Of a stretch of 64,000 nt of DNA, positions 49,424 through 64,000 are shown in pieces (within the stretch, counting starts at the first letter, position 1; every line of letters begins with the position of its first letter). The stretch covers positions 550,998 through 614,997 of the forward strand of contig NW_019091431.1 of NCBI RefSeq assembly GCF_001949145.1, read 5' to 3'. The notes below the pieces were generated by a model. That model worked only from the letters and a program-made list of their open reading frames with translations. It was not told the origin of the DNA and did no database searches. The translations under genes and the position numbers were made by a program. The DNA is from Acanthaster planci. Its lineage: Eukaryota; Echinodermata; Asteroidea; Valvatida; Acanthasteridae.

Positions 49424-52400
49424 CTTATTGTCTCGATGAGAACAATTAATCTGTCGATTCAGCTCACACAGATCAGCTCTTTGTAAAGGAGTTTCCTGTC
49501 CTAGAGAGGAGAGAGCGAATTTGTAACAGAGAACTTGGCAGAAATTGGTCCGACAGTGAAGAAGATGGAGCTTTGAGGGAAATACAAGATGTGTATTCAG
49601 GAAAGTCACCCCCAATGTTGTGAAGGAACAGCCTGTGACGACGTTTTACTGCTTCTTAAGTTTCTAGCTCACTCAATAATTGATAAGTTTATTGAGAACG
49701 GAAGTTTCTTAAGCCAAGTATAACTAGCTTCAGAGTAAGGCTGTCACTTATTCATCAAGTTACGTCTTCTGCTCCGTTGCATCCTCCTGCTGTACAGCCA
49801 GAGTGTCTCGGGTAGAGGGTAGGGCTCTGGTTTATGAGGTCATCATGAAATCATCTTGCAAGAGCTCAGTGAACGGTCACGGCATGTTTATGTTGCTTAA
49901 ACCTTGTATGGCGAAGTTCAAGCTGGTTTTCCATTTTCTAATTACTTTGATAGGTGCATGCGGAATTGATGCATATCGAGTCAAGTCCATCCATTAGAAC
50001 GGTGGTTATGATTGTTGCGCGAGACGTCTGTTTCAGTCCACTTAATTCAGTTATTTTGGAATGAATGTTTACAAAATTTGCTTCAACTTTACTCGCATCA
50101 AATTTGTGTCAGACTTTAACTTATATGAAAAGGTGGCTACCAGAAACTGTCCTGTCGTGTGTCCACTGAGCTCTAACCCATCCATTGGCGAATGGCGCTT
50201 ATCACCAAACATGGCGTTGACGGACAAGATCCCGAGTACTGATTCAATCCTTCAACCCCAGGTCTACTCATGGTCCATCAACAGTATACGTTAGCACGTG
50301 GCAAGTACACACATTTCTGCTTGTTGTATCAAAAGCTAAGTTTGATCTATTTTCCCATGCAAATTGCAATGAAAGATTCGGGTACATTCCACCAATTCCC
50401 TGCATCGTTTTAATAATATTTGTTCTCAACAAACAAAATTATGTTGGTTAACTTGGAAGGGAGCTTGATATTAAACCTCTTGGGACAGATTTGACAATCT
50501 TGGCAATTACAGACACACCAAAGTGCACTGGACGCCACTTTTGTAAGTGGCTCCGACATCCCACCAAATTGAGTGAAATGTAAATGGATTTATTGACTAA
50601 TTCAGCGGATATCCGGCTAATTAGTCGGTTATCCTTGCGCTCATAGCGTACAGGGCCGTGAGTGACTAATCCGCTCTTCCCTCCCATGCCATAGCATGAT
50701 TCACTCACTCGTAGAAGTCAGGTTACCAGACTACTCCAACTAAGTTCGGATTTCCAATTTCAGATTCTATTCCTCCTCCTTTCATCCGCCAGCAAGCCTT
50801 GCAGATGTTCTTTCAATTGCAGTCAATTTCAAACAGGATATCTCATGGTTTTACTCACAGGACCAAAACCTCCCACATGACACACGCGTCTTCGTACAAC
50901 AAGAACTTCGTCCAACATAACCATGACACACAAGCAGTCTTATATAAACCATTCTTTGTTTTTCACTATGCTTGAGTTTTCCTTTTCCGGTTAATAATTG
51001 GTCCGAGTCATTTACGTAGATCGAACAACATCTTCATGTACTTTTTAACTTTTTCAAGGTGTCACACAGGATGTTCCATCTCCGAGACCACCCTCCAGTA
51101 TTCAGATAGTATGTCCAATGGGAAGCTTTGACTCATGTATAGGAAAACGAGTAAGACAAACTTAAGAATTCCCATGCGTTTTAGAATGTCTGTAGGCCTA
51201 CTGCTGGCAAAAATGGCTTGGCCGGGAAGGAAGAGAAACGCGACGCGACGAGAGTCTCCTGGCGGTTGGACTCATGCCAGTGTCGTCTAGGAGTTTCCTC
51301 AAGGGTTACAAGGTGTGAATATCATCCTCCAGTTGGGAATAGTTGACGTTTTCTCTCATATTAAGCCAATGTAGGTGTTATACTGTGTACATTATGCACA
51401 TATGTACACACAAAGCTAGACAAACCCCCAAATTTCAAGTAACACTGCATGAGCTGAGTTGAATATCATGCTACAAAAATGAGTACCCACGACTTCTGAA
51501 GTTTGTCACCCATGGTTGATGAGTAATAATCTAAAACCTTAATTGATCTTACGTCGTGAATGCATTAAAGCAGTCTGAGTGCCATTTCATTCATGGTAAT
51601 TTAGCCAACTTAAACGAAACTGATCAAGCATAAAGATCGACAAATCATAACGCTACAGAATGTCCTTTGTCTTGTTTAATTAAAACCAAACACGTTATGC
51701 AATTGACACGTGTACTTGAGCATAAGGGAAGTGAAAACTCGTCCAATGTACTCCCACTGTTCACGATGTGCTATTCTGTACATCACTAGCGAATACATAC
51801 GGTGTCTACACGCTTGGGATATACAGAATATTCGATTTTGAAAGCGACCAACACAGGTAGAGCAATGATCAGTCTTTGTACAGATGATAAGAAGGTTAAG
51901 AACCTCTGTCAGTATAAAGTGGTTGTGTCCTCATGGTAAGGCAGGTCAGCCTGTAACCCGTCCCACGGTCCCACTGGTCTTGAGTCCTAGCTCCTTCCTC
52001 CTCCATGCTCCTTCTATCCACGGGTTGAAAAGAAAAGGTAAGGGGAAAATTGAAATGACCCTCGAGGCACAGTTTGTTACCAAACGTCCGTCTGGCTTAA
52101 CGAATTGCCTTCCTTTTGACCTACTAGAATACCTCAATGCAAATTGTGCAGACTGACCTTCGGGCGTCAACTTCTAATTACTTTTCCTATTTGAGCACTA
52201 ACACGTTAATTAATGGGCAAGAAAAATAAGGACATATTAATTGATTTGACTGTTAAAGATCCTTCCGAGAAGTCCGCTTCTTTTGGTAAACTTCGCAAAT
52301 ATATTAAACCCTTTGAAACAAGCAGAGGTTCAAGGTTATGAACAAACCCTAAAAACAAGTTTTGCTTCTGAATAAACTGACTGCAAAATATTTTGCTTAA

Positions 52401-55400
52401 TGTGCAAGAATGGAAAGTTCTGCATCTTGAACACAAATCAAGAAGGCACGTGGACTGCTTCAAATACTGGCCGCCATTGTTCTCCAAAAGAGCTACCCTT
52501 TAAAAGTAATTGGACCTAATCGAATCAAGGAAACGGAAAAGTGCTCCACAAATGCCTGGCAGCATTCGCAAATCATTAAAAGTCGCTGTCAGGGTGCTCG
52601 CTCGGCCGATCCCCCAGAGATGTCCAGTCATCGCCAAGAGAGGGCGGGTTGACTTGGAGCTACCAAGAAAAAAAAGCACGCAGGGTACGCGTACGATACG
52701 AGTGTGTGCAGGAGCCAGGGGCAGGAAGAACCCGCGCTGGTATTTTGACAGAAGTAGGTCATCACCATGGCAATGAACAAGGTCAGCTGATTTCGCGGCC
52801 TCAGGAGATGATTCTTAAGTAGTTAAGCACGAGTGAAGAAAAAAGAAAGGATTCCTAATTTTACAACTGCTTATTGATCAAAGTAGAGGGGACACATCAT
52901 AACTTTCAAGTTATTGATACTTCAAGCAACTTGTAAAGACTTTTGCTCATTAAGACATATGTCCTTCCTGTGAATGAAACGCTTCGAGGTATTACTATCA
53001 GCTTCATCTTCAAGGGGGAAGGAGGAATACACAATTTAAGGCATATCATGCTGTGTTTACTATCAAATTTGGAAGTATGATAGAACGCTAACAAAGATGA
53101 ACATGAATAATTGTGCAACTGGTTCAGTTCAAAGAAACCTGTTATGTGAAATGAACCATTCAATCAACAACTGAAGTGAACTTCAACGGTCATTTTAAAA
53201 AGTAGTTTCAGTTTCTTACATGAGACATATTGGACCAAAAATGTAAGACTTCTGTCAGTACATGGTCACAGATTACGACACTGGTAAATATATCGTGAAT
53301 AGATGTAATTTATCCAACCCGCACCTTACATGTAATTGAAAAATGCTTTACATTGTTTAGCCTTACAAACTGATCTCAAGTTAAACTGGCATCATACAAT
53401 CAGACGTGTGACATGAGTAACGTCATTCCTTACTCTCAGGATTCTAGAGTGCTTCATATCAAGAGTAAACTTCTTTCCACGGTATTCACACTGGATACAT
53501 TCAAGGAATTAAATCAATTAGTAATCAACTGTTTACAACTTAAGGTTAGTAAGTTACAGTTACATTTCAACCCAAAATTCAGCAGACTGTGTGTGCGTAT
53601 TTTTACCTGTTAACGAAATTAATTAACTTCCTTGGTCGGTATTGGGCTGCTCCCTTTACCTACTCCAGCAGGGTCCGTCCATCCGTTAATTAATTCGCTG
53701 GTTATTTAAGCAGTAGCCGTAAAGGATTGAAACCTTTCAACTGACCTGAAGTCCATAACTGCCTGGGCTAGGGTTCCTAGTATCTTCTATATTGTTAGGG
53801 CAGGGAAGCCCATCGACATTGGCTCATACTTTGCACAGGTTTCTTTCTCCTCCCCCCTCTCTCTCTCTCTTCAAATTTGAAAAACTTCGCGATATTGCGA
53901 AAGGGTGTACTTCGAATTGAATGTACATGTAACTGCAGTTTGGTAGGCCTATATAGCGCCTCTGCGGTAATGGCCGAAGTTGATAAGGAATAATCATTGT
54001 GGGCAATGCGAGGTGCATTCCAACGGCTTTCGTAAAAGAGCAAGCGTTGAATGGAAATTAAACCATAAGAAAGGTTACAAAGCTGATGAATACTCGCACA
54101 CAAATGTGACGCAACGCAAGTTGAGCAGGAAATTGGTAAGAAATTCGCATGGAAAGAGTTTGAAGTTCACAGGAGGCTGGCAAACTCAGTATAAGACATG
54201 AAACGGAAATCAAGCAATAACGAATCCATGAGTGAAAGGCGAGGGAATCAAGGACAAGATCAAATCGACTGCAGTGGGTGAGGACGATGGAAATAGTATA
54301 ACAGAGAATACCCAAAGACAAAAGATAAGCCGAATGAAACTAATCAAATTCGCATACATGGCCCCATGGGGAGGGAGGGTCGACATTATAAGGAAATGGT
54401 TTGATTCGGTAACATAAAGCATCGGCAGTAACACATTATCAAACGGATATGATTAAGAAATCATTAAATGACTTCAGTAAAAATCTATGTACACAGACTT
54501 TTCTTTCCGATCTACACCCAAACATGCCCCCAACAAAAAACCCTGAATTACAATCCTTTAGAAAAATCCATGTCCAATTCCCCATGTGTCCACGATCCTA
54601 TGCCATGTGGGGTTTTCAATGTTATTGTCGTTTGTAAAGTGAGCTTGCTTTAATGTGTTCGTGGACATTGTAAAGTTTTGTGAGAGTGGCTTAGGGACTA
54701 TCTGTTTTCCTATGGATAACTTACATTGACAATCACTTACAAATACCTGTATCTGTTCTTATAGCAATGGAGTGCAGTAATACTTCTATTCCCGGCAGCG
54801 TAGCTTTAGGAGAGTGACCTTTTATCACCTCTGTCGCTTAACACGTCAGTTTCTCCATGCAGTGATTATACAGTATGTGAAATCAAAAATAAACATAAGA
54901 CTCTTGATGTCGTCCGTGCGGCAAGTGAAATATGCGTGGGGCTGACATGTCTTTATAAACAAAATAACATGGACACTGGTTGACTGTAAAGTCAAGTCAT
55001 TAAAATTACGACTCAGATACTGTGTGAAAGAACTAGCGACGGTTATTCCGAAAAAAAAAGTCAAAATTTTTCACGCTGGGTAACAGTGAATACACATACA
55101 GTATACCCGTGCTTTTTCTTTTGTTCAAACCAAACGTGATTGCTATGACTAGTTAAACGCCAGTCGTGTACATTGTTCATAACACCATTGAGGTGAGACA
55201 GATAATTTGCCACAGAATGAACCTCGGCTGGGCTGGTCGAAATGTCAGCTTCCTGTGTGAGCAGGTACCATAAATAATGGAGGAAATCACTCCCTCATGC
55301 CGAGGGGTGAAGACAAAAATGCTGAACATGAACGCTTTCCAGGTCCTTATCTTTGACACCGAAATGGTGATCCGTTAAAGTGGAGATGTATCGGTTGAAA

Positions 55401-57472
55401 ATGGGGTCCACGTGTTCTGAGGCGCATACAATGATCTACCTATGAAACAACTATCCACTTTAGTTTCAGGCTATCGCAGCTGCCTGTGCAAAAAGTGTAC
55501 ACTGATAGTCCACTGAGTAAAATGACTGACTCTCAACAATGCTCTCAAGAATTTTTAACTTTGTGAATGGTGATGACAAAGCCTCAGGGGGTCAGGTGAG
55601 GGGTTCCAATTCAGTAAAAGCTTGAAAGTTACCAATTTGTTTTCTCCTCCAAGTCATATAAGGTCCTGCAGTAGGAGTCCATTTTCTCGTGGATGTTTGA
55701 AGGACTCAACAATCTTTGCAAAAACTGACCAACACAAAAGGCAGTATGTAATTGCAAAGAAACATTTTATAGAATTGGAGTTGATATAAAAGCAAAATGC
55801 AAAATGGGGCCTAATGAATATTACGTTTTCAATGTCACAAAAGGATAACTTATCAAAACCTAACGTTTTAAGAATGGACATACTATGGTCATCTTCATGA
55901 TATCGAAGATTTACAGTTTAAGTTGCAAAATTTTATTTCTAACAAGGGTGAACTATCCTTGTGAATATTTTACCAAGAAATGCACACCAAAATCTAGTGA
56001 ACCTCGATACCTTGATATTGTTCACATCATATCATATGTTTAATTCATGTTTATGAAATTAAAGCTGCATGCTGTGCCTACTCGTCAGGCTTGGGTAGTT
56101 CACAGGATATCCGTGTTACGATTGCCATGAATCAACAACCAAATGAGTAGCAAGCTTCAATCAAAATGAAAAAGAAATTCGCATGAACACTGCCAACAAT
56201 CTAGACCTACTTGCCCTTTCCACGAGAACTCGATTGTAATAGGCCTAGGGCCAACTCGAAGAAAAGGCGACTGGTGTGCTATCGCTAAGTACATTTACAT
56301 GTACACGTACATGTTGGGGCACGCAAGTTTTGCAATGTAAGCAGAATGGCTTGAGGCAATAACACTGAGTCCTCATGTAACTCTGCCCCCTCGTGATCCT
56401 ATGGCCTTGGCTGTGTGGTATGCAGTGGAACCTCGGGAAAATATGGCGCGGGGTAGTCATTGTATGTACATGGTACATGCATGTACAAACATTCCTAGAT
56501 TGTAAATGGTTCAAGTATAAAACCAGCACCAGGATTTATTATTAACTAATTAATATTCAGTATTCTGACTTACCTACAGACGGTTCGACAGCTATTTAGA
56601 CAGCAATCTGCTCCTCTAACGTCGAGGTAGTTTTCAACAGCGACCCGTGATTCAGATTAAGCGCGACTTTCGTTTAGTGAGCGTAATTGTCATCATTGTC
56701 CGTGTGTTTGAAAAGCTCGTCAAAACACTTCATCAGAAGAGTTAGTCACCGAGGCCTAATCCTGAGCGAGTGCACGACGTGGCCTACTCGGCTGCCACAT
56801 ATAAACTAACTCCAGGTTAGTAATGCGGTAAAATGCGGAAGTAAACTTGAGCGAAACCAGCCCGTCCGTCTTCTGATTTTTGTCCCAAGTTCCCTTTACT
56901 GAAGGTCAAAGTTCACTAGTCAATGCGCACACCGTGCCAGGACTTTCTAGTCTCCACTCCAGGACGTTTAAGTACATGTACATGACATTACATTCCCTTG
57001 CTCTGTGAAGTTCTCTATCTTAAGAGCGCATTCTTTACAAATTAATCATAAACAAGCTGTACGAATACGCTATGTAACGTCAATCTCGCGGATTTTGGTT
57101 TAGGCTCTCATTTCCGCAATTTGGCTGAGTAAAATCTGAATCATTATTAGAATGCAGACACGAATTGCATCCACGTAGCAAAAAGCAGACGATGAGAACT
57201 ACACCAAATAACGGTAGGCCATATAATTAATTTCAAGTCGAGAGATACCAGTATAAAAACACAGGTGATATCTCTTAATATATTTTGATCAGAAAACAAG
57301 ACAGTTATCAACACTTTCTGGTGATTAAAACAATGGGAGAAAAAAGAGTTCTTTTTTTTTTCATCCTAAACTCCTGCGAGAACTTGAACCTCGAGGCATG
57401 GAATAGGGAAGGCGGGAACTTGAGTCAGGCTGCATTCATGAATTCTTATTTTTGCAAATTTTGTCGTTTCAG
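49424..57472. other. intergenic region between the divergent GDPD-like and MOSPD1-like genes
   Basis: No confident gene is seen. Up to about 49.6 kb it includes the 5' UTR or upstream exon sequence of the GDPD-like gene. Elsewhere it is AT-rich, with a CT microsatellite near 53857-53870 and several palindromic TGTACATG-type motifs near 56290-56490. Open frames of up to about 100 codons show no domain and no splice context. Confidence 0.45.
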
Positions 57473-57571
57473 TCGATGACGGACGGATGCAATTTGGTCC
57501 AGGTTTACCGAGGTGTGGATAGTCAAACAAGAGCTAGGGGTTGAGAAGGTTAGGTGATCTGGATCGTATCG
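57473..57571 (+). other. candidate 5' UTR exon of the MOSPD1-like gene
   Basis: A pyrimidine-rich tract ending GTTTCAG is followed 99 bp later by the strong donor TATCG|GTAAGT. No frame stays open across it with coding character, so it would be non-coding. The next good acceptor downstream is at 60697, just before the MOSPD1-like start codon. Support is splice-site quality only. Confidence 0.25.
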
Positions 57572-57880
57572 GTAAGTACTTTTGTTTCATTCTTGGCACA
57601 ATAAAAAGATCAATCATGATGCAATATTTCAGTCCGGGACGTTTGCAGCAGTCCCAAGAGTCAGTCAGTCCTTTTATTTGTATTTAGTCACGGACCCTCT
57701 ACTTTATTTAAGACCTAACTCATCGTTACGGCGTAGAGCAGTATTGAAGTCGAGACCACTAAGGACACCTTCACAAGGCCGACACAACTTGAAGACCCGC
57801 CAGTCTGAATTCAAGTCACAAGCTATCGGAAGTGCAGCAAAAGCATTTTTTGGTCATTGTTCACCCTGTTATTCGTGACC

Positions 57881-57921
57881 GGTCTTGTGCATGGTCTTGT
57901 GTCTGGTCCTGTGCATGGTCT
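57881..57921. repeat. 12-bp tandem repeat, three imperfect units
   Basis: Units are GGTCTTGTGCAT, GGTCTTGTGTCT and GGTCCTGTGCAT, followed by a partial fourth. Confidence 0.85.
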
Positions 57922-60140
57922 CAGTTGATATAGTCCGGCCTACAACCGTGACTGGCGTAGAGTAGTCGTTGAAAACTTCAAGTTGTCTCTTGACCGTAAA
58001 CCTTCAACAACGTGTTATCTTACTTTACACATCATCAACATTTGCGGGACCAAAGATCCTGAAGTATTTCTACCAGTAAAATTAAGAGTTCCAGACTTAA
58101 TTGTCAGAGTCAGACCTAGAGCGACAGACTGGCTCCAGAAAACCGGACACAGGGGTATCCAAGCGGAGGCCCTTCGTTTATGGATGAGAACAAGATGTCC
58201 TTTTTACGTCAGACCGAGTTTTTAAGCCCTGTGCTGAGCTTGCACATTGAACCTAAGCGCGTGCTTGTTGAGTTCATAATTGTTTTAACAGCATGCAAGA
58301 TGGGTGTAGTATGGTTCTTGTCTTACAATTTCAGCACGGAGAGTGTGAACTTCCGGTGAACAAATTAGCGAGCGGCAACTCAAAGCAGATGTGTCCTCTC
58401 AGAGAGGTTGATTGGAAGAAGGGAAGGATGAAATAAGAAGGAAAACGAGTGACCTACAATTATTATTGGCTACTCTTAATCATGATTTGACGTTTGGAAA
58501 AAATTTTTTCCTGAATTATCTAAAACACGGTCACATCTAAGGGAACACCTTAGCACATCACAACTTTAAACTTTTAGCTCTTAATTCATCCAAACATGAT
58601 ATTTAGGTCAGGCCCTTGTTATAAACAAAAATTAAACAAAAAAATATTTTTACTCTGCGTGGTAGTCGTTTATAAAACTTTACTAGTTTTTAGTGGAGGT
58701 CAAGACTACATGAAATTAATCGTTGTTTTGATACAGTTATGCATGTAGATGCGAAATAGAAAAGAACTAATCATGGAATTTTGCATAAAAATGTGAATAT
58801 AATTGCCGGTTAAAAGGTATATTTTAAAATTATTTCTGGTAACGTAACCCCCCCAGCTGACGTGACATACAAGACCGTCGAATATCAAACGAGGGCGCCC
58901 TTTACATCGACCATCCCATGACAAGTTTTGTTTACGTACAAACTACATACAGTACATGTACGTGGGGCCTACGCGAAGGACGATACACAAAAATCGTCGT
59001 TGACATTGTCTGGCGTAAACTAGCTTTGTTCTGTCTACGTGCATTTAAATTGGATTGTAGTTTGTTTAGATCGTCACATAATGACGGTGGATATTGTCTG
59101 TCAGAAGCAGTTTTCTCTATGAGATTTGGTAAGCAGTTTGAATTGGAAAAGGTTTGGGGAATTTTGAATTGACAAGAATTATATCGATCGAAGTGTGACC
59201 TGTGATCATAAGCAGCTGATGACGATGTACATGTGAATTATAGATGCCATGTCTTGCATGTAGGCCTGTGTCACTTGAACTTTGATTTAAACCTATGGTC
59301 GATTAACAAAACCATGTGAAATGTTACCATGGTCATAGCATAGCCTGAGACCATAAACCAGGAAACAGTGAAAATGGCTTAAAGTTGGTCAATTATTAGG
59401 AAGTAGGCCTGTCTACCAGCTGACTTTGTGAGGCTATTTTTATGACCTTTTTTATGTATTTAATTTTCTTTTAAATTTATTAATATTATTTCCTCATCTC
59501 GTTATAATTTACAGTAGTTATACAAATATAAAGATAAGAATATTGAGTTTAGGAAAGGAGGCAAGACCTAAAAAACAAAAGTTTGCGTAAGGCCTGCCAT
59601 TCTACAATACTACAAACAATAATAAAGCACGTAGTTCATGCTACAAAACAAAACAAAGACGAGAACAAAATCGAATACATATTAGGAAACGTGAGTTACA
59701 GTAGAAAGTATGTAGAAGTTGCAAATGTAAAAACATGATGTGAAATTAGGGAAATGGGAAAAATCAATATACAAGATATATTTGAAGGTATGATATTTAC
59801 AAAAAGTGCAACTTTGTATTTAAAACTGTTGCATGAGCTTATTCTTTTGAGAGACAGAGGTGAGGAATTCCTTTAGGATCAGAATTCCTTTAGAACCAGC
59901 ATATTTTAGGACCAGAGAATTTAATGTTATTTTGGTAAGCAGATGTCCTGTGTTTCGGTGTATGGAGACTGAGGTTACATGATGCTCTAGAATTGTAGTT
60001 ATGTATGTTACGATTCAGCATAAACATGACTATAAGAGTGCTATGCACCTGACCGCTATATGTACATGCACACAGTGCTTGATTGTGTCAGATGTTTGCG
60101 TTGTTTCTAAGGATATTGTAAGTTTGTCATTTTGTAATTC

Positions 60141-60176
60141 GCAGTGGGCCATGCAGTGGGCCATGCAGTGGGCCAT
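60141..60176. repeat. 12-bp tandem repeat, three exact units
   Basis: GCAGTGGGCCAT occurs three times head to tail with no mismatch, indicating a recent expansion. Confidence 0.95.
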
Positions 60177-60668
60177 GGCTACCATCTAGTGGTGCATAAC
60201 AAAGTGTTGCCTATGAGACCTGGGATTATAGGTTTATTATCTTTGATAAAAGTACCTGATGTACCTGTTGAAGTGTAATTGATTGTGAAGGTACAGAATT
60301 TGGAATTGTAAAGTTCTGTAGCCTTGCAAGATTAACTCATCAGAGACCCTTACCAGTTTGTTTGCCTCAGTCATAATAATCATGTGACAAAGTTTGAATT
60401 CTCCAAGATTCAGGCAACTAGGTGTAGACATCCAAAAAAATAGAATTTCATTATAAATCAAGATGTTAGTTCTAGGACATTGACCTTTCCTGTAGCTCAT
60501 TTACATCTGTTATGGCTAACTGTACGTGTATTCATTTCTGCCTTTTTTGAGTTATTTATAGATCTTCATGAAATTTAGCCCCAACTTTAACTACAAGAAA
60601 CACTGTCATTGTTAATGGAAATGACAGTGGATTTCTTGAAACAAATAAGCATAAATGATGCTGACTAA

Positions 60669-62224
<1,556 letters not shown>

Positions 62225-63892
62225 CAATGTGACCTGAGCCCTTCCCAGAGGACCAGGATTTGTGGGGTTTTATGTCTTCTGTGGGAGGTCAGCGCAGTTT
62301 ACCAGAGTTTCTAAGTTTTGCTGATGACTTGAGCGAAATTTGGATATCAGCAAACCAAAGGTGTGAGAACTTGAGTCACATTGAAGACATCGTCTCATTG
62401 GAGGTGAAAGATTTGTTGGAGCTGAGCTTGTTTGTACTCAATAAATTCAGGTACAACATTTAAGGCGTCTGCATATTTATTGACTGTGATTGAAATCATT
62501 ATTCTAATCTTAACTGTTTTGCATTCATTTATAAATTGAGGTGACAACTTTGCTCATGAAATTTGAACCAAAAACAAAATTGTGAGTTGAATAAAGAGTC
62601 CTATTTCTTAAACCCAATGTTTTCTGTGGTTACAATGACATGCACCCTCGCACGATATGTATATTAGTAAGCAATCATAAATACCTAAGACAGTTTAGCC
62701 ATTCCTCTTGGTCAAAAACCTATCACATGACACCCATCTCTATTTAAAGAGATTGTTTACAATGATATTGTGAGAGGAATTTGCCATAGCGTGACTGGAG
62801 AGGTGTTTGAGAAGAGTAGAGTAAAACTTTTGAAGAAAATTGGGGACAATTTATCCTTTTTACAACTTGTTTAGACTTGTTAATTCAAAAGATATTTATG
62901 AACAGGAATAAATAGGCCTATGTGTTTGACCGGTCTTGAATGAATGATGATGACTGGCTAAGTAGAATGGACTCGGAGTATCTATGATTTGTTGCTCGGG
63001 CCATTATTAACACCCACTCTCCTGATCCGGTCTTAAGGACTGACCAAACCAACATCTTAAAGGCCGACCAAAAACGTCAATGCACATATATATTTCATGC
63101 ATGCATATACATGTATCCCCGTCATCCTCTGTAGCCTCCAATTCTCTGTACGATATGATGATTGTAGTCACTGACCAAAAAATTGATAGGAGAGACTAAA
63201 AGGCCTTGTGCACTACTGCCAATGTTAATGCTAGAATTTGGAGCATATTTCGGCTTGGTTTCTCTGCACAAGTGAAGAATGCAGTGTGAACCACTCGTAC
63301 ACCTTTTTGCAATTTGCGGCTAATAACAATGTGTAAAGCTATGGGAAGTGGTTGCAGCCGCTCTGCTAGTGGCTTCCATAGAAGCATGCACTATCTCTAG
63401 CCATAGCCAACTACATCTGACACAGCCCAATTATACTAATTCAACCATCATGGAATACCCAACGAAATAGCAGATGCAACAAAGCAAGAAATAGTTACAG
63501 ATTTGCTGACATTAATTTGCTGACATTAATTGTAATGTTTTTGGTTATTGCTGGTACCAAGATGTGAGTATTATGCAACTCAGATGCTGCAATACAATTT
63601 ATGAACTTGTCATTTTAAAATGTACATGATGCATGGTTATACGTATTGCTTATTTAAATGTCACCTGCTGTGTGAAAATAATTGACGTATTTGTTATTTT
63701 AGTTTCTCCTCATTTTAATTTAGTTTTCCATTCTTTATTACGCTAATTTGATGGGAGCCCCAACTAAAAATTGCAAGGACAGTAGTCTTGATACAAGCCA
63801 TTTCCAGGTGCACCCTTGTTCGCATAAATATCTTATCTTGTCAAGACAAGTCAGTAGTGGATTTATTTGAAGTATTTCCATATCCCATTCTA
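62225..63892. other. 3' flank of the MOSPD1-like gene, no further gene
   Basis: The MOSPD1-like 3' UTR ends near the poly(A) signal at 62590. Beyond it is AT-rich unique-looking sequence with a 14-bp direct repeat (TTTGCTGACATTAA twice, about 63502-63532). No coding region is recognised. Confidence 0.5.
62590..62595 (+). terminator. poly(A) signal of the MOSPD1-like gene
   Basis: Canonical AATAAA 366 bp after the stop codon, the first such hexamer at a plausible distance. Confidence 0.45.
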
Positions 63893-64000
63893 AGGCGTAG
63901 CTATGGAGGATGGGGGGGGGGGGCAAGTGCCCCACTGAAAAAAAATGAATGGATATTGAACAAGGCTAAAAAGGTTTGCCCCTGAGAAACTACACCACTG
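63893..64000. repeat. G-rich interspersed repeat with inverted-repeat-like ends, cut near the window edge
   Basis: GGCGTAGCTATGG followed by a run of G and CAAGTGCCCC opens the block. Its right end ...GCCCCTGAGAAACTACACC is roughly the reverse complement of the left end (GGTGTAGTTTCTCAGGGGC). Blocks of the type 'GGCGTAGCTA plus G-run' are common interspersed repeats in marine invertebrates, which I recall and cannot check here. Confidence 0.4.

Noticed and set aside
51884-52170. 90-codon plus-strand and 74-codon minus-strand frames
   Set aside because: They are mutual shadows without domain signatures or splice sites.
56283-56490. Palindromic TGTACATG-type motifs
   Set aside because: They are short, simple and self-complementary by composition; no element boundaries or gene context support a feature.

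Overview
The window looks like nuclear DNA of an invertebrate animal, most likely a marine deuterostome (echinoderm, hemichordate or cephalochordate). Coding sequence is split by GT-AG introns, except in the two receptor genes, and intergenic DNA is AT-rich, with scattered G/C homopolymer runs, foldback elements and a LINE remnant. The phylum is an inference from protein flavour (clan-2 P450s, expanded peptide-type class A GPCRs, one MOSPD1/3-type gene). Nothing bacterial, viral or CRISPR-like was seen.

Layout. 0-7.3 kb: gene-poor, with an inverted-repeat element, a 20-bp minisatellite, a possible 5' UTR exon and the 3' end of a non-LTR retrotransposon. 7.4-8.6 kb: an intronless-coding class A GPCR (+). 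11.7-14.7 kb: a four-exon cytochrome P450 (-). 19.7-22.3 kb: its paralogue (+), with the same intron phases and nearly the same exon lengths. 25.0-26.1 kb: a second GPCR (+), paralogous to the first. So two P450s transcribed away from each other are bracketed by two related receptors. 26-35 kb: intergenic, with a mariner-like MITE, a 52-bp palindrome and a hairpin. 35.3-49.4 kb: a large minus-strand gene rebuilt exon by exon as a six-transmembrane glycerophosphodiester phosphodiesterase-domain protein of the GDE2/GDE3 (GDPD5/GDPD2) type. 49.4-60.7 kb: no confident gene. 60.7-62.2 kb: a complete five-exon MOSPD1/MOSPD3-type ER membrane protein (+). 62.2-64 kb: no gene, and a repeat-like end.

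Most notable is the GDPD-like gene. Its topology, splice phases and most domain landmarks are intact, but both catalytic histidines of the family are replaced (HRG to YRG, MHD to MRD) and the Glu of the metal-binding E-x-D is His. It therefore looks like a spliced pseudoenzyme. The P450 pair is also useful: one member has a GC-AG intron exactly where the other has GT-AG. The receptors probably signal at the plasma membrane, the P450s sit on the ER facing the cytosol, the GDPD-like protein would present its domain outside the cell, and MOSPD1-like would act at ER contact sites. No functional link between them is shown by the sequence.

Exon coordinates, phases and residue numbers were worked out by hand from the raw sequence. 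Family assignments rest on motif recognition, not on a search.
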